Positions 6,660-13,120 of a stretch of 13,120 nt of DNA are shown here, in pieces. The DNA is from Treponema sp. Lineage in GTDB: Bacteria > Spirochaetota > Spirochaetia > Treponematales > Breznakiellaceae. Below the pieces are notes generated by a model that saw only the letters and a program-made list of their open reading frames with translations, did no database searches and had not been told where the DNA came from. Each line of letters begins with the position of its first letter. The first letter of the stretch is position 1. The stretch covers positions 1 to 13,120 of the forward strand of contig JAISJS010000138.1 in assembly GCA_031261385.1 (NCBI GenBank), in the 5' to 3' direction. A program made the translations under genes and the position numbers.

Positions 6660-7778
6660 CTAAGGGCCGATCATTTTCAACGTAAGCAGGAGCGGCAGAT
6701 GATCGCTCAGGCCCGACCCGGTCCGGGGATTGTACGCAGCAGGGCTGCCTTTGGCATTGGTAAACGGCGATTCGTTCAATACCCGGGCGGAGTCAAAATC
6801 CCACTCGGCGCCGTCAAAAAGGGGTCCTGAAAGCAGAAAATGGTCGATAGTTTCCCATTTATTCTGGTAATAGTAGGAACCGTTTTGCAGTTCTTCTGCC
6901 CAGGGATCGTACACGGAAATTGTCTCCGGAGGAAAATACCGAACTGCCGGCGGCTTGGATTTGCTCAGGATGATAAAATCTGTTTGCAGGGCGGTTTCCC
7001 CCGCAGATCCGCTAAAACCCGTAAGGCTGACTGCACGGGGATCATCGGGAAGCAGGGCGCAGATCGCCCCGGCATTTCTCCGGTAGAATTCATCATAATT
7101 TTCGTTAAAATCCCCCATGATGATCGCCGGGATGTTGGGATCCTCTTTCCGAATTTCCCGAAGCCGCCGCAGAATAATCCGTGCCGAAGAACGCCGCAGC
7201 GCCTCAGTGGCGTCATCGCCGCCCAGCTTGGATTTCCAGTGACAGACAAAAAGAGCCAGCGGAGCGTCATTGACCGCAAGACGGACTTCCAAAACCGGAC
7301 GGGGCGTTGTTTCGCCGTTGATAGTGAGCGAATGGGATTTTACGCTGATAAAGGGAAAGCGGCTCAAAATACCGACCCCCAGAGAATACCCCGGATTTCC
7401 GGTAAAATAACTTGCTGTGTAATGGAACCTGGAAAGCCCCCCCGCTAAATCCTCCAGCACCCTGGCAGACTCAAGTTCCTCCAGGGCAAGAATGTCCGGG
7501 GCGCCCCCCTCAATTTTTTCCACCGCCTGGGCAATGACGTTCAGCCGCCCCGAATATTTTTCCGCAGACCAGCCCGCTGAATTAAGATATTCGTCATACT
7601 CATTCCCTGCCTCAACACCATCAAACAGGGCCTGCACATTCCAGGTCATGATTGTTATGGCGTTCCGTCTGTCCGGCTCCGCTGTTTTCGGCTCCGTCCC
7701 CGCTGTGTCGCACCCGCCCATCCCCATTAACACTGCCGTCAAAATGGAAAGAATAAGCGGCTTATATACCGTTTTCAT
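6660..7778 (-). CDS. Endonuclease/exonuclease/phosphatase (EEP) family lipoprotein
   Basis: 372 aa. The N-terminus is a lipoprotein signal: positively charged start, hydrophobic LILSILTAVLMGMGG, then Cys23, a loose spirochaetal-type lipobox, so the enzyme is probably anchored outside the cytoplasm. The EEP (DNase I-like) fold motifs are complete and in order: MTWNVQALFD with Asn47, LALEELES with the metal-binding Glu100/101, GILSRFP, VCHWKSKLGG with His180, MGDFNENYDE with Asp223 and Asn225, and LSDHLPLLLTL with the catalytic Asp359-His360. Family members cleave nucleic acid phosphodiesters or dephosphorylate phosphoinositide/sphingolipid-type substrates; the substrate here cannot be read from sequence. 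A secreted nuclease scavenging nucleotides is plausible. The ATG has GGAGG five bases upstream. It follows gyrA by 99 bp on the same strand. Confidence 0.88.
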   Translation of the reverse strand: MKTVYKPLILSILTAVLMGMGGCDTAGTEPKTAEPDRRNAITIMTWNVQALFDGVEAGNEYDEYLNSAGWSAEKYSGRLNVIAQAVEKIEGGAPDILALEELESARVLEDLAGGLSRFHYTASYFTGNPGYSLGVGILSRFPFISVKSHSLTINGETTPRPVLEVRLAVNDAPLALFVCHWKSKLGGDDATEALRRSSARIILRRLREIRKEDPNIPAIIMGDFNENYDEFYRRNAGAICALLPDDPRAVSLTGFSGSAGETALQTDFIILSKSKPPAVRYFPPETISVYDPWAEELQNGSYYYQNKWETIDHFLLSGPLFDGAEWDFDSARVLNESPFTNAKGSPAAYNPRTGSGLSDHLPLLLTLKMIGP

Positions 7779-7815
7779 AAAAGCCTCCGGTATATAAGGG
7801 AACCAACATGCCGTT

Positions 7816-7862
7816 TTGCTTTAGTGAAAATGAGAATTTTTAAAGAAATTTCACTTTTTTGG
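7816..7862. repeat. Degenerate 47-bp intergenic repeat, copy A
   Basis: It begins with the 15-mer TTGCTTTAGTGAAAA and aligns without gaps to 11153-11199 at about 37 of 47 positions by hand count. It lies in the 99-bp gap between gyrA and the EEP lipoprotein gene. This copy contains inverted arms AGTGAAA (7823-7829) and TTTCACT (7850-7856) followed by a T-run on the plus strand. Its function is unknown. Confidence 0.65.
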
Positions 7863-7877
7863 ATAAAAATGACGGCT

Positions 7878-10379
7878 TTATGTTTCATTATCAGGGCTTT
7901 CCTCTGCAGGAGTTTCCGCCGTATCAACAGTATCTTTTTCAGCATCAACAGGCGCTTCCTCTTTTACAATGCGGTCCACACCGATAACAAAATCAGGCTT
8001 GTCTATGGAAAGGATACGGACCCCCTGAGCGGTAGTACCCATCACACGGATCGTATTTACTTTAAGTTTGATCGACTTACCCTGGCTCGTGATCACCATG
8101 ATTTCTTCGTCTTCTTTGGTGGTTACGCAGCCGACAATCTCGCCGGTTTTTTCGGTGACGGTGTAAATTTTTTGCCCGCCGGTGCCGCGGCCGTGGGAAG
8201 AAAATTCTTCAAAGTCTACCCGCCTGCCGTAGCCGTATTCGGTTAACAGGAACATCTGTTCGGTATTGTCAACACGCAGAACGCCGGCAAGTTCATCGTC
8301 ATTGCCGAGTTTCATACCGCGCACACCGTGACCGGAACGGCCCATCGGCCGTATGGTATCCTCATGGGTACGCAGCGCTTTACCTTTGCGTGAAATAATA
8401 ACTACCTCGTCGCTGCCCTTGGTTAAAAGAGCGCTGACCAGCGTATCCCCTTCGTCCAGTTTGATGGCAATGACGCCGCGGGTCTTGGCATTGTTGAATT
8501 CGCTGGTTTTTACTTTTTTTACCACACCGCGGGCAGTCCCCATGAACAGATACTGCTCATCAGACGGATCCTTGAGGGATACGATGGCAGTGATTTCCTC
8601 GTTGGGACCAACCGTCAGCAGGCTCTTGATATGGGCGCCCTTGCTGGTTCGGGTTCCTTCGGGAAGCTCATGGACCTTCATCCAGTAAGCCTTGCCGGCA
8701 TTGGTAATAAACATGATGTACTCGTGAGTTGAAGCAACAAAAATCTGTTCCAGAAAATCCTCCTCGGTAAGTTTGGCGCTGATCATTCCCTTACCGCCGC
8801 GGCCCTGGTTTTTATAGGACGACACGGGAACCCGTTTGACGTAACCCAGGTTGGAGATAAGGATCATCATTTCTTCTTTTTTGATCAGGTCTTCGATGTT
8901 GATGTTTTCAATTTGCCCATTGACGATTTCCGTACGGCGTTTGTCGCCATAACGCTGGGAAATATCTTTGGTTTCATCCTTGATAACCCCGCGAAGTTTA
9001 TGCTCATCCGCCAAAAGGGATTTGTAATACGCAATCTGAACCTTGAGCTCCGCCAATTCCGCTTCAAGTTTTTCAACTTCAAGACTGGTAAGCCGGCCAA
9101 GGCGCATTTCCACGATGGCCTCGGACTGGGCTTCTGAAAGCAGAAAGCGTTCCTGGAGTTTAAGCCGTGCCGTGGCTACATCCCGCGAGGCCTTGATGAT
9201 CGCCACGACCTCATCGATATTGGCAAGGGCGATAACGAGGCCTTCCAAAATATGGGCGCGCTCTTCGGCTTTGCGAAGGTCATATTGGGTACGGCGGGTA
9301 ACCACTTCCACCCGGTGCTCCACAAAGTAGTGGATCAATTCTTTCAGGTTAAGACATTGCGGTCTGCCCTTTACCAGGGCCAGGTTGATAACGCCAAAAG
9401 TCGTCTGGAGCTGGGTATTGGAAAAAAGCTGATTCAGCACCGCCTTGAGAATGGCGCCCTTTTTCAGCTCAATGACGATACGGATACCGTCCCGGTCCGA
9501 TTCATCGTTAAAGTTGGCAATGCCTTCGATCACCTTATCCCGGACAAGTTCACCGATCCGTTCCAGCAGCATTTTTTTATTCACCACATAGGGAATCTCG
9601 TTAAAGACGATCATCTCCTTGCCGGATTTTGTCGTTTCTACGGTGAAGCGTCCCCGGACAAGCAGCCGCCCGCGGCCTGTTTTATAAGCGTCTTTGATGC
9701 CCTGCCTGCCGAAAATAATCCCGCCGGTGGGGAAGTCAGGCCCGGTCACATACTGCATAAGCTCTTCAATGGTAATTTCAGGGTTATCGATAAAAGCGCA
9801 AACGGCATTACAGACCTCGACAAGGTTATGGGGGGCCATATTGGTGGCCATACCAACGGCGATACCGCTTGACCCGTTGATGAGGAGGTTCGGAACCGCC
9901 GCAGGCAGCACTACCGGTTCGGTCAGGGATTCATCATAGTTGGGCGCAAAATCTACGGTTTCCTTACCAAGGTCCTGCAGCAGCTCATCGCCTATTTTGG
10001 AAAGTTTTGCCTCGGTATACCGCATGGCGGCAGGCGGGTCGCCGTCTATCGAGCCGAAATTCCCCTGACCGTAAACCACCGGGTAGCGCAGCGAAAAGTC
10101 CTGAGCCATACGGACCATGGCGTCGTAAAGGGAAGCATCCCCATGGGGATGGTACTTTCCCATGGCATCCCCAACGATACGGGCGCTTTTCTTGGTTGCC
10201 GACCCGGGCCGGAGGCTGAGCCCGTCCATGGCATACAAAAGCCGCCGGTGCACCGGTTTAAGCCCGTCCCGCACATCCGGCAGGGCCCGCGCCACAATAA
10301 CCGACATGGCATAATTGAGGTAATCGGTTCTAACTTCATCTTCTATAGAAACGGGGATAATTTTTCCGGTCTCAGCCAC
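7878..10379 (-). CDS. gyrA: DNA gyrase subunit A
   Basis: GyrA cuts and rejoins DNA in the A2B2 gyrase that introduces negative supercoils. 833 aa. The breakage-reunion domain includes the 5Y-CAP region with GKYHPHGD (74-81) and the active-site Tyr121 in AAMRYTE. A coiled-coil arm spans about 360-500. The C-terminal beta-pinwheel carries the GyrA box QGRGGKG at 525-531, which distinguishes gyrase from topoisomerase IV ParC. An acidic, disordered tail (about 805-833) ends the protein. In the quinolone-resistance region Ala82 aligns with E. coli Ser83 and Asp86 with Asp87. The start is GTG at 10379, preceded by GAGAGGAAG at good spacing. It is flanked upstream by a 255-bp spacer holding a MITE-like element. 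No convincing promoter pair was found, only a lone TATAGT box about 45 bp upstream. Confidence 0.98.
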   Translation of the reverse strand: MAETGKIIPVSIEDEVRTDYLNYAMSVIVARALPDVRDGLKPVHRRLLYAMDGLSLRPGSATKKSARIVGDAMGKYHPHGDASLYDAMVRMAQDFSLRYPVVYGQGNFGSIDGDPPAAMRYTEAKLSKIGDELLQDLGKETVDFAPNYDESLTEPVVLPAAVPNLLINGSSGIAVGMATNMAPHNLVEVCNAVCAFIDNPEITIEELMQYVTGPDFPTGGIIFGRQGIKDAYKTGRGRLLVRGRFTVETTKSGKEMIVFNEIPYVVNKKMLLERIGELVRDKVIEGIANFNDESDRDGIRIVIELKKGAILKAVLNQLFSNTQLQTTFGVINLALVKGRPQCLNLKELIHYFVEHRVEVVTRRTQYDLRKAEERAHILEGLVIALANIDEVVAIIKASRDVATARLKLQERFLLSEAQSEAIVEMRLGRLTSLEVEKLEAELAELKVQIAYYKSLLADEHKLRGVIKDETKDISQRYGDKRRTEIVNGQIENINIEDLIKKEEMMILISNLGYVKRVPVSSYKNQGRGGKGMISAKLTEEDFLEQIFVASTHEYIMFITNAGKAYWMKVHELPEGTRTSKGAHIKSLLTVGPNEEITAIVSLKDPSDEQYLFMGTARGVVKKVKTSEFNNAKTRGVIAIKLDEGDTLVSALLTKGSDEVVIISRKGKALRTHEDTIRPMGRSGHGVRGMKLGNDDELAGVLRVDNTEQMFLLTEYGYGRRVDFEEFSSHGRGTGGQKIYTVTEKTGEIVGCVTTKEDEEIMVITSQGKSIKLKVNTIRVMGTTAQGVRILSIDKPDFVIGVDRIVKEEAPVDAEKDTVDTAETPAEESPDNET

Positions 10380-10455
10380 AATCTTCCTCTCTACATCCTG
10401 TGTTGAATGGTATATTTTGTTCCCACACTATACACTTTTTTGAAGAAAAGATCAC

Positions 10456-10601
10456 TAGCAGCCTGTTGCACTTGTGGATTTTTTACGCTTGAAGCCGTAA
10501 AAAATCCCGATTTATGGGCATCCCTACGCAGTTTGTAGGGTAAAAATCGGCTTAAAGGCCGATTTTTTCGATAAAACTGCACGAAGTGCAACAAACTGCT
10601 A
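10456..10601. repeat. TA-flanked MITE-like element with nested hairpins
   Basis: GCAGCCTGTTGCACTT (10458-10473) and AAGTGCAACAAACTGC (10584-10599) are 16-bp terminal inverted repeats matching at 14 of 16 positions. TA dinucleotides lie at both outer edges (10456-10457, 10600-10601), as in IS630/Tc1-mariner insertions. The 142-bp interior has no ORF but three hairpins: 10476-10487 with 10496-10507 (12 bp perfect), 10522-10527 with 10535-10540 (6 bp), and 10542-10551 with 10558-10567 (10 bp perfect). It lies between gyrA and the aspartic protease gene. Confidence 0.7.
10542..10568. terminator. Possible bidirectional terminator hairpin inside the MITE-like element
   Basis: AAAAATCGGC and GCCGATTTTT form a perfect 10-bp stem around a 6-base loop, with a T-run on the descending side in either direction. 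Being downstream of the aspartic protease gene on the minus strand and upstream of gyrA, it could insulate the two. This is inferred from shape only. Confidence 0.45.
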
Positions 10602-10634
10602 TGGTTGGGAGGGGGGCGCGCCGGGCGTTAAATT

Positions 10635-11048
10635 TTAATAGATCATCCCCAGGGGCTGATCGCCATGGGCGCCAACCAGCTTCTGTTCTGTGGGGTCTAC
10701 GATAAGATCCAGGTTTTCCAGAGGGATGGCGCCGAGGAGCACATCCTTTGTGCCGGGAAGCACCCATGGCTCACAAGTCATGGAACGATCTTTCCAGATC
10801 ACTTCTACAGCTTCGGTTATCTTGCAGGCAACTTTCTCGCCATTTGCCAGCGTAGCCTGATGCAGATGTCTCGTCATCAGCCCCAGTTCTTTCTGGATAT
10901 CATCGTTAATAATCAGGGTTCCGGCCCCTGTATCAACAATAGCCCGCACTTTACTTTCCCGGGTCTCCGGATCCCTCATGATCCCGCACTCAACTCTGAT
11001 TCTGTCACCCGCGTTTTTCAGCGTGATGTCCGCAAATACTGTTCCCAT
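10635..11048 (-). CDS. Stand-alone retropepsin-like (clan AA) aspartic protease
   Basis: 137 aa. IVDTGAGTLIIND (about residues 37-49) is the DTGA active-site loop of clan AA aspartic proteases. LLGAIPLENLDLIVDPTEQKL near the C-terminus is the LLG-type flap-end motif that closes the fold. The length equals a single retropepsin half, so the active enzyme should be a homodimer. It resembles small bacterial/archaeal clan AA proteins of the TIGR03698 (AF_0612-like) kind, whose substrates are unknown; some occur near toxin-antitoxin genes. There is no signal peptide, so it is probably cytoplasmic. The ATG has GGAGA seven bases upstream, with a plausible promoter just before it. The XRE antitoxin gene ends 225 bp upstream on the same strand. 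It is not part of a retrotransposon: no reverse transcriptase is adjacent. Confidence 0.82.
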   Translation of the reverse strand: MGTVFADITLKNAGDRIRVECGIMRDPETRESKVRAIVDTGAGTLIINDDIQKELGLMTRHLHQATLANGEKVACKITEAVEVIWKDRSMTCEPWVLPGTKDVLLGAIPLENLDLIVDPTEQKLVGAHGDQPLGMIY

Positions 11049-11066
11049 TTTTCTGTCTCCATCTAT

Positions 11067-11095
11067 AATATATCACAAGACAGGTTCGCCGGCAA
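11067..11095 (-). promoter_or_regulatory. Candidate promoter for the aspartic protease gene
   Basis: TTGCCG (11090-11095) and TATATT (11067-11072) on the minus strand are 17 bases apart, 4/6 and 5/6 to consensus. The start would be near 11060, right at the GGAGA ribosome site. The -35 box sits in a small GC-rich palindrome. Confidence 0.45.
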
Positions 11096-11152
11096 ACTGC
11101 CGCAGACCAAAGGCCTGATTCCTGTACCCTCTATATGGCGCCAGGATGTGTG

Positions 11153-11199
11153 TTGCTTTAGTGAAAAGCAGACTTTTTTACGAATTTTTGATTTTTTTG
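11153..11199. repeat. Degenerate 47-bp intergenic repeat, copy B
   Basis: This is the second copy of the element at 7816-7862, sharing the exact leading 15-mer TTGCTTTAGTGAAAA and an A/T-rich remainder. This copy has a small GCTTT/AAAGC stem at its head. It lies in the 225-bp gap between the antitoxin and aspartic protease genes. The rest of that gap shows only an imperfect TAGTG...CACTA inverted repeat near 11228-11254. Confidence 0.65.
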
Positions 11200-11273
11200 C
11201 GGCAGCTATAACAGGTGGCCCCATATATAGTGCCGATTGAAATTGGCGACACTAAGGCAAAAAGGCGAACTCT

Positions 11274-11639
11274 TTAACTGGCAATAAATTTCGTATATTC
11301 ACAATTTAACGCTGCAGCAAAGCGTCGGGCGCTCGACAAGCCGATCACACGATTATCATGTTCCATCGCCGAAATATTGGTATATTTAATGCCGGTTTTT
11401 TGGGCTAATGCCACAAGGGACAATCCTGCCCGTTCCCGGTATGCCTGGAGTAGTTTCCCCGGAGTTTGATTTGCCCTGATGGTTTTACACAGATCGGTAC
11501 TTTCCCAGTCGATCGTAATATCATCGTCATCATCAATGACCGCTTCCGGCATATTCTGTGCCAAAATATGTTTTAATTTATCAAGACCCGTTCCCGGAAT
11601 GGTTACATCAATATGGCGCGTCCTCTCTTGTACCTGCAT
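11274..11639 (-). CDS. XRE-family HTH antitoxin-like protein
   Basis: 121 aa from the ATG at 11639, chosen because GAGG sits six bases upstream; a TTG at 11651 is also in frame. The N-terminal ~60 residues carry an acidic run (DDDDD at 36-40). Residues 63-117 form a Cro/C1-type helix-turn-helix: LLQAYRERAGLSLVALAQKTGIK is helices 1-2, YTNISAMEHDNRVIG is the recognition region, and SSARRFAAALN is the following helix. It overlaps the upstream RelE-like toxin gene by 32 bases, giving the toxin-then-antitoxin order of HigBA-type modules. It should neutralise the toxin and repress the shared promoter, which has a palindrome. An independent regulator is possible if the short toxin is dead. Confidence 0.83.
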   Translation of the reverse strand: MQVQERTRHIDVTIPGTGLDKLKHILAQNMPEAVIDDDDDITIDWESTDLCKTIRANQTPGKLLQAYRERAGLSLVALAQKTGIKYTNISAMEHDNRVIGLSSARRFAAALNCEYTKFIAS

Positions 11640-11760
11640 AGTATACCTCAATCTCTATTGAATCACCTTCATTACGCCAGCAAGCAACGTATGAATAGTT
11701 TAGATGGCAATGATAGGTATTTTCCGATAACTTTGAAAAATTCGGCCACTCATTTTGCAT
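11608..11760 (-). CDS. Short RelE/HigB-like toxin, probably N-terminally shortened
   Basis: 50 aa from the ATG at 11760, read by hand from the minus strand. The sequence includes WPNFSKLSENTYHCHLNYSY, then VACWRNEGDSIEIEVYYAGT and ends REDAPY. The pattern WPNYSKL...YHCHL...VACW...IEVYYAGTxExAPY is that of a RelE-superfamily toxin group I know as ~90-aa proteins, here without the N-terminal strand and first helix. The same frame remains open upstream of the ATG to a TGA at 11809-11811 and reads DELYQDLQKKGV, which fits the family and has no ATG, GTG or good TTG start. AAGGAG lies only two bases before the ATG, too close for efficient initiation. The -10 box overlaps this would-be coding stretch. 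It could be a minimal functional toxin, one translated from an unusual start, or a decayed one. Confidence 0.68.
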   Translation of the reverse strand: MQNEWPNFSKLSENTYHCHLNYSYVACWRNEGDSIEIEVYYAGTREDAPY

Positions 11761-11802
11761 AACTCCTTTCTTCTGCAAATCCTGGTACAGCTCATCAATA
11801 AT

Positions 11803-11831
11803 AATATATCATTAATGATAATACTTGTCAA
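11803..11831 (-). promoter_or_regulatory. sigma70 promoter of the toxin-antitoxin operon
   Basis: A perfect TTGACA (11826-11831) is followed after 17 bases by TATATT (11803-11808) on the minus strand. The predicted transcription start is near 11796, about 36 bases before the toxin ATG. Confidence 0.8.
11807..11820. promoter_or_regulatory. 14-bp perfect palindrome, probable antitoxin operator
   Basis: TATCATTAATGATA is a perfect palindrome located between the -35 and -10 boxes and touching the -10. A second short dyad, CTTG-T-CAAG (11824-11832), covers the -35. This is the expected place for autorepression by the XRE antitoxin. Confidence 0.65.
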
Positions 11832-11856
11832 GTGAATATTCGCGATGAACTACAAC

Positions 11857-11886
11857 TTGCAACGACAGACTTCTTTTATGTATTAT
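11857..11886 (+). promoter_or_regulatory. Candidate promoter for the terminal lipoprotein gene
   Basis: TTGCAA (11857-11862), 18-base spacer, TATTAT (11881-11886): 4/6 and 5/6 to consensus. The -10 covers the first in-frame ATG (11885), which supports using the second ATG at 11909. It is divergent from the toxin-antitoxin promoter. Confidence 0.45.
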
Positions 11887-11908
11887 GAGAAAAGGTGGGC
11901 AGAAGAAA

Positions 11909-12958
11909 ATGATTAAGGGAATTAGTCGGGTTATATTGTTTTTTGCGATTTTGTTTGTTTCATGTAAAATAAATATGGATGACAAAAATGATTTAAATGA
12001 TTCTGAGGAAGTAGAAGTAAGTATTTTAGCCTATTCACCTTACGATTCAGGTTCGCGGACCCTAGTGCCTACCGTACCTGAATGTTTGTACTATGAATTA
12101 ACAATAGTATCGGACTCAAATGAAGCACAGATTATTGAATTTGAGAACCTTGAAAACATGAAAGTAAAAATGAAAAAAGGCATCTGGGCATTTGCCCTTA
12201 AGGGGATTATAGACGATGGTATCGTTCTTTATGAAGGAGCACTCAAAGATATTATTGTTAGTAATTCAACGCAAATATACATTCACCTGGAATGTACCGA
12301 TGGTATGGGATATCTTGAAATGAAAATAAACGTAATTCCAAGAGAAACTACAGATTTTATATTGTACCGAATAAGTAAAATTGGTAGAGAAGATCCATTA
12401 TTTGAATATATTGTAAACTATCCCGATTATCTTGATAAAACAATCATAACCGAACTAGAAGAAGGAATATATGATCGTGTTTGCAGTTTGTACGATAAAG
12501 ATGGAAATGTAGTGCTTACCAATATAGAAGATGGGTCTAAAGCATATATTTCAACATTCAATGAGTCTGTGCATATTTATCCAAATCTAATAACTAAATC
12601 AATATTATCACAAATATGGGTAGATATTCCTGAATTGATATTTCCTTCTCTGGATATAACCTCTGATAAATTTTATTATGAATCCGATAGAGTTACCCCT
12701 TCATATGATCAAATAATATTGGTTACAGCTAATGTAATCAATTCCAATAATTATATTGATTTTACAATTACGCCATATGTAGGTAATTTAAAATTGCAAA
12801 ATATTGTTATTGGAACTAACGGTACATCCGTAGAAGGTAATGTATTAACGATTACCGCCGATTTATTGGGGATGAATGCGACGTATACACATATTAATAT
12901 TCAAGCAAAAATAGGTGTTCTTGTAAAAAATATTTCTATTTACAAAGTAATAGAATAG
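11909..12958 (+). CDS. Unrecognised AT-rich lipoprotein
   Basis: 349 aa from the ATG at 11909, with AGGTGG ten bases upstream. The N-terminus MIKGISRVILFFAILFVSC is a lipoprotein signal with Cys19 as the lipidation site. An acidic linker (DDKNDLNDSEEVEV) follows. The mature part is beta-rich with no membrane helix. Residues around GSRTLVPTVPECLYYELTI resemble the RTLxP...Y.L opening seen, from memory, in treponemal lipoproteins with immunoglobulin-like or fimbrillin-like beta domains. Two similar beta segments may be present (about 35-125 and 130-215), followed by a distinct C-terminal beta region. I do not recognise the family. Base composition is far more AT-rich than the rest of the window, suggesting transfer or a different selective history. 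It stands alone. Confidence 0.72.
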   Translation: MIKGISRVILFFAILFVSCKINMDDKNDLNDSEEVEVSILAYSPYDSGSRTLVPTVPECLYYELTIVSDSNEAQIIEFENLENMKVKMKKGIWAFALKGIIDDGIVLYEGALKDIIVSNSTQIYIHLECTDGMGYLEMKINVIPRETTDFILYRISKIGREDPLFEYIVNYPDYLDKTIITELEEGIYDRVCSLYDKDGNVVLTNIEDGSKAYISTFNESVHIYPNLITKSILSQIWVDIPELIFPSLDITSDKFYYESDRVTPSYDQIILVTANVINSNNYIDFTITPYVGNLKLQNIVIGTNGTSVEGNVLTITADLLGMNATYTHINIQAKIGVLVKNISIYKVIE

Positions 12959-13019
12959 AAATACTAAAGAAGGCAGCTGTGTGCGCCGCGAAAGCCCGAG
13001 AAAAGATGAAGTAGGAGAA

Positions 13020-13082
13020 ATCTTTCAAAATGGCCTGATATGTGTGACTGAGAAACAATCTTTTTTCAGTAAAATGAAAGAT
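13020..13082. other. Nested inverted repeat after the lipoprotein gene
   Basis: ATCTTTCA (13020-13027) pairs with TGAAAGAT (13075-13082). Inside, 13047-13054 pair with 13063-13070 over 8 bp with one G-U. An AT-rich tail with short T-runs follows on the plus strand. It could act as a weak terminator or RNA structure for the lipoprotein transcript. Otherwise the 162 bases after the gene show no ORF or RNA gene. Confidence 0.35.
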
Positions 13083-13120
13083 CTGATTTAAGATTTGATT
13101 TATTTTTGTTCATGAGGTTA

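Noticed and set aside
7810..7862. Rho-independent terminator for gyrA
   Set aside because: The stem is short with a 20-base loop, and its T-run is on the plus strand, the wrong side for gyrA.
8353..9872. Long plus-strand open frames across gyrA
   Set aside because: They are antisense shadows of a conserved gene with no family motifs or ribosome sites.
11140..11170. sigma28-type promoter (TAAA-15-GCCGATAA-like) in the 47-bp repeat
   Set aside because: Only the TAAA half fits; the -10 half does not match, and copy A lacks it altogether.
11885..11908. Earlier ATG for the terminal lipoprotein
   Set aside because: It overlaps the likely -10 box and adds MRKGGQKK before an otherwise standard lipoprotein signal; ATG 11909 is better.

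Overview
The window looks like chromosomal DNA of a spirochaete, most likely a Treponema-type organism of the insect-gut kind. This rests on gene content and style: loose lipoboxes, a KSPED-type Rpn-like protein, and an RTLVP-containing lipoprotein. It does not rest on any database comparison. Most of the window is moderately GC-rich and densely packed. The last ~1.2 kb is clearly AT-rich.

Left end (1-1672): the window opens in the last 99 bases of a group II intron (complete domains V and VI), which interrupts an Rpn/PD-(D/E)XK-like gene whose 3' exon runs to 699. A convergent DUF2156 (GNAT-fold) gene follows, with a promoter so close to the start that its mRNA may be leaderless.

1726-3954 (+): peptidase T and a PlsC/GPAT-like acyltransferase lie 24 bp apart and probably form a two-gene operon.

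3949-6638 (-): a compact ferrous-iron uptake operon, feoA-feoB-small Cys-rich FeoB partner. It is driven by a near-consensus sigma70 promoter whose -10 box lies inside a 7-bp-armed dyad, the layout expected of a metal-dependent repressor site. The small third gene is only 55 codons and easy to miss. Its stop overlaps the stop of the convergent acyltransferase.

6660-10379 (-): an endonuclease/exonuclease/phosphatase-family lipoprotein and gyrA. GyrA has alanine at the E. coli Ser83 position.

10380-13120: a more accessory region. It holds a 142-bp TA-flanked MITE-like element made of nested hairpins, a stand-alone retropepsin-like aspartic protease, and an overlapping toxin-antitoxin pair. In that pair a short RelE/HigB-like toxin precedes an XRE antitoxin, behind a consensus promoter carrying a perfect 14-bp palindrome. 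A divergent AT-rich gene for an unrecognised lipoprotein follows. A degenerate 47-bp repeat occurs in two intergenic spaces (7816 and 11153).

I see no clearly new multi-gene system. The most informative points are the intron-split gene, the feo operator/promoter, the toxin-antitoxin locus with its apparently shortened toxin, and the two unclassified repeat types.
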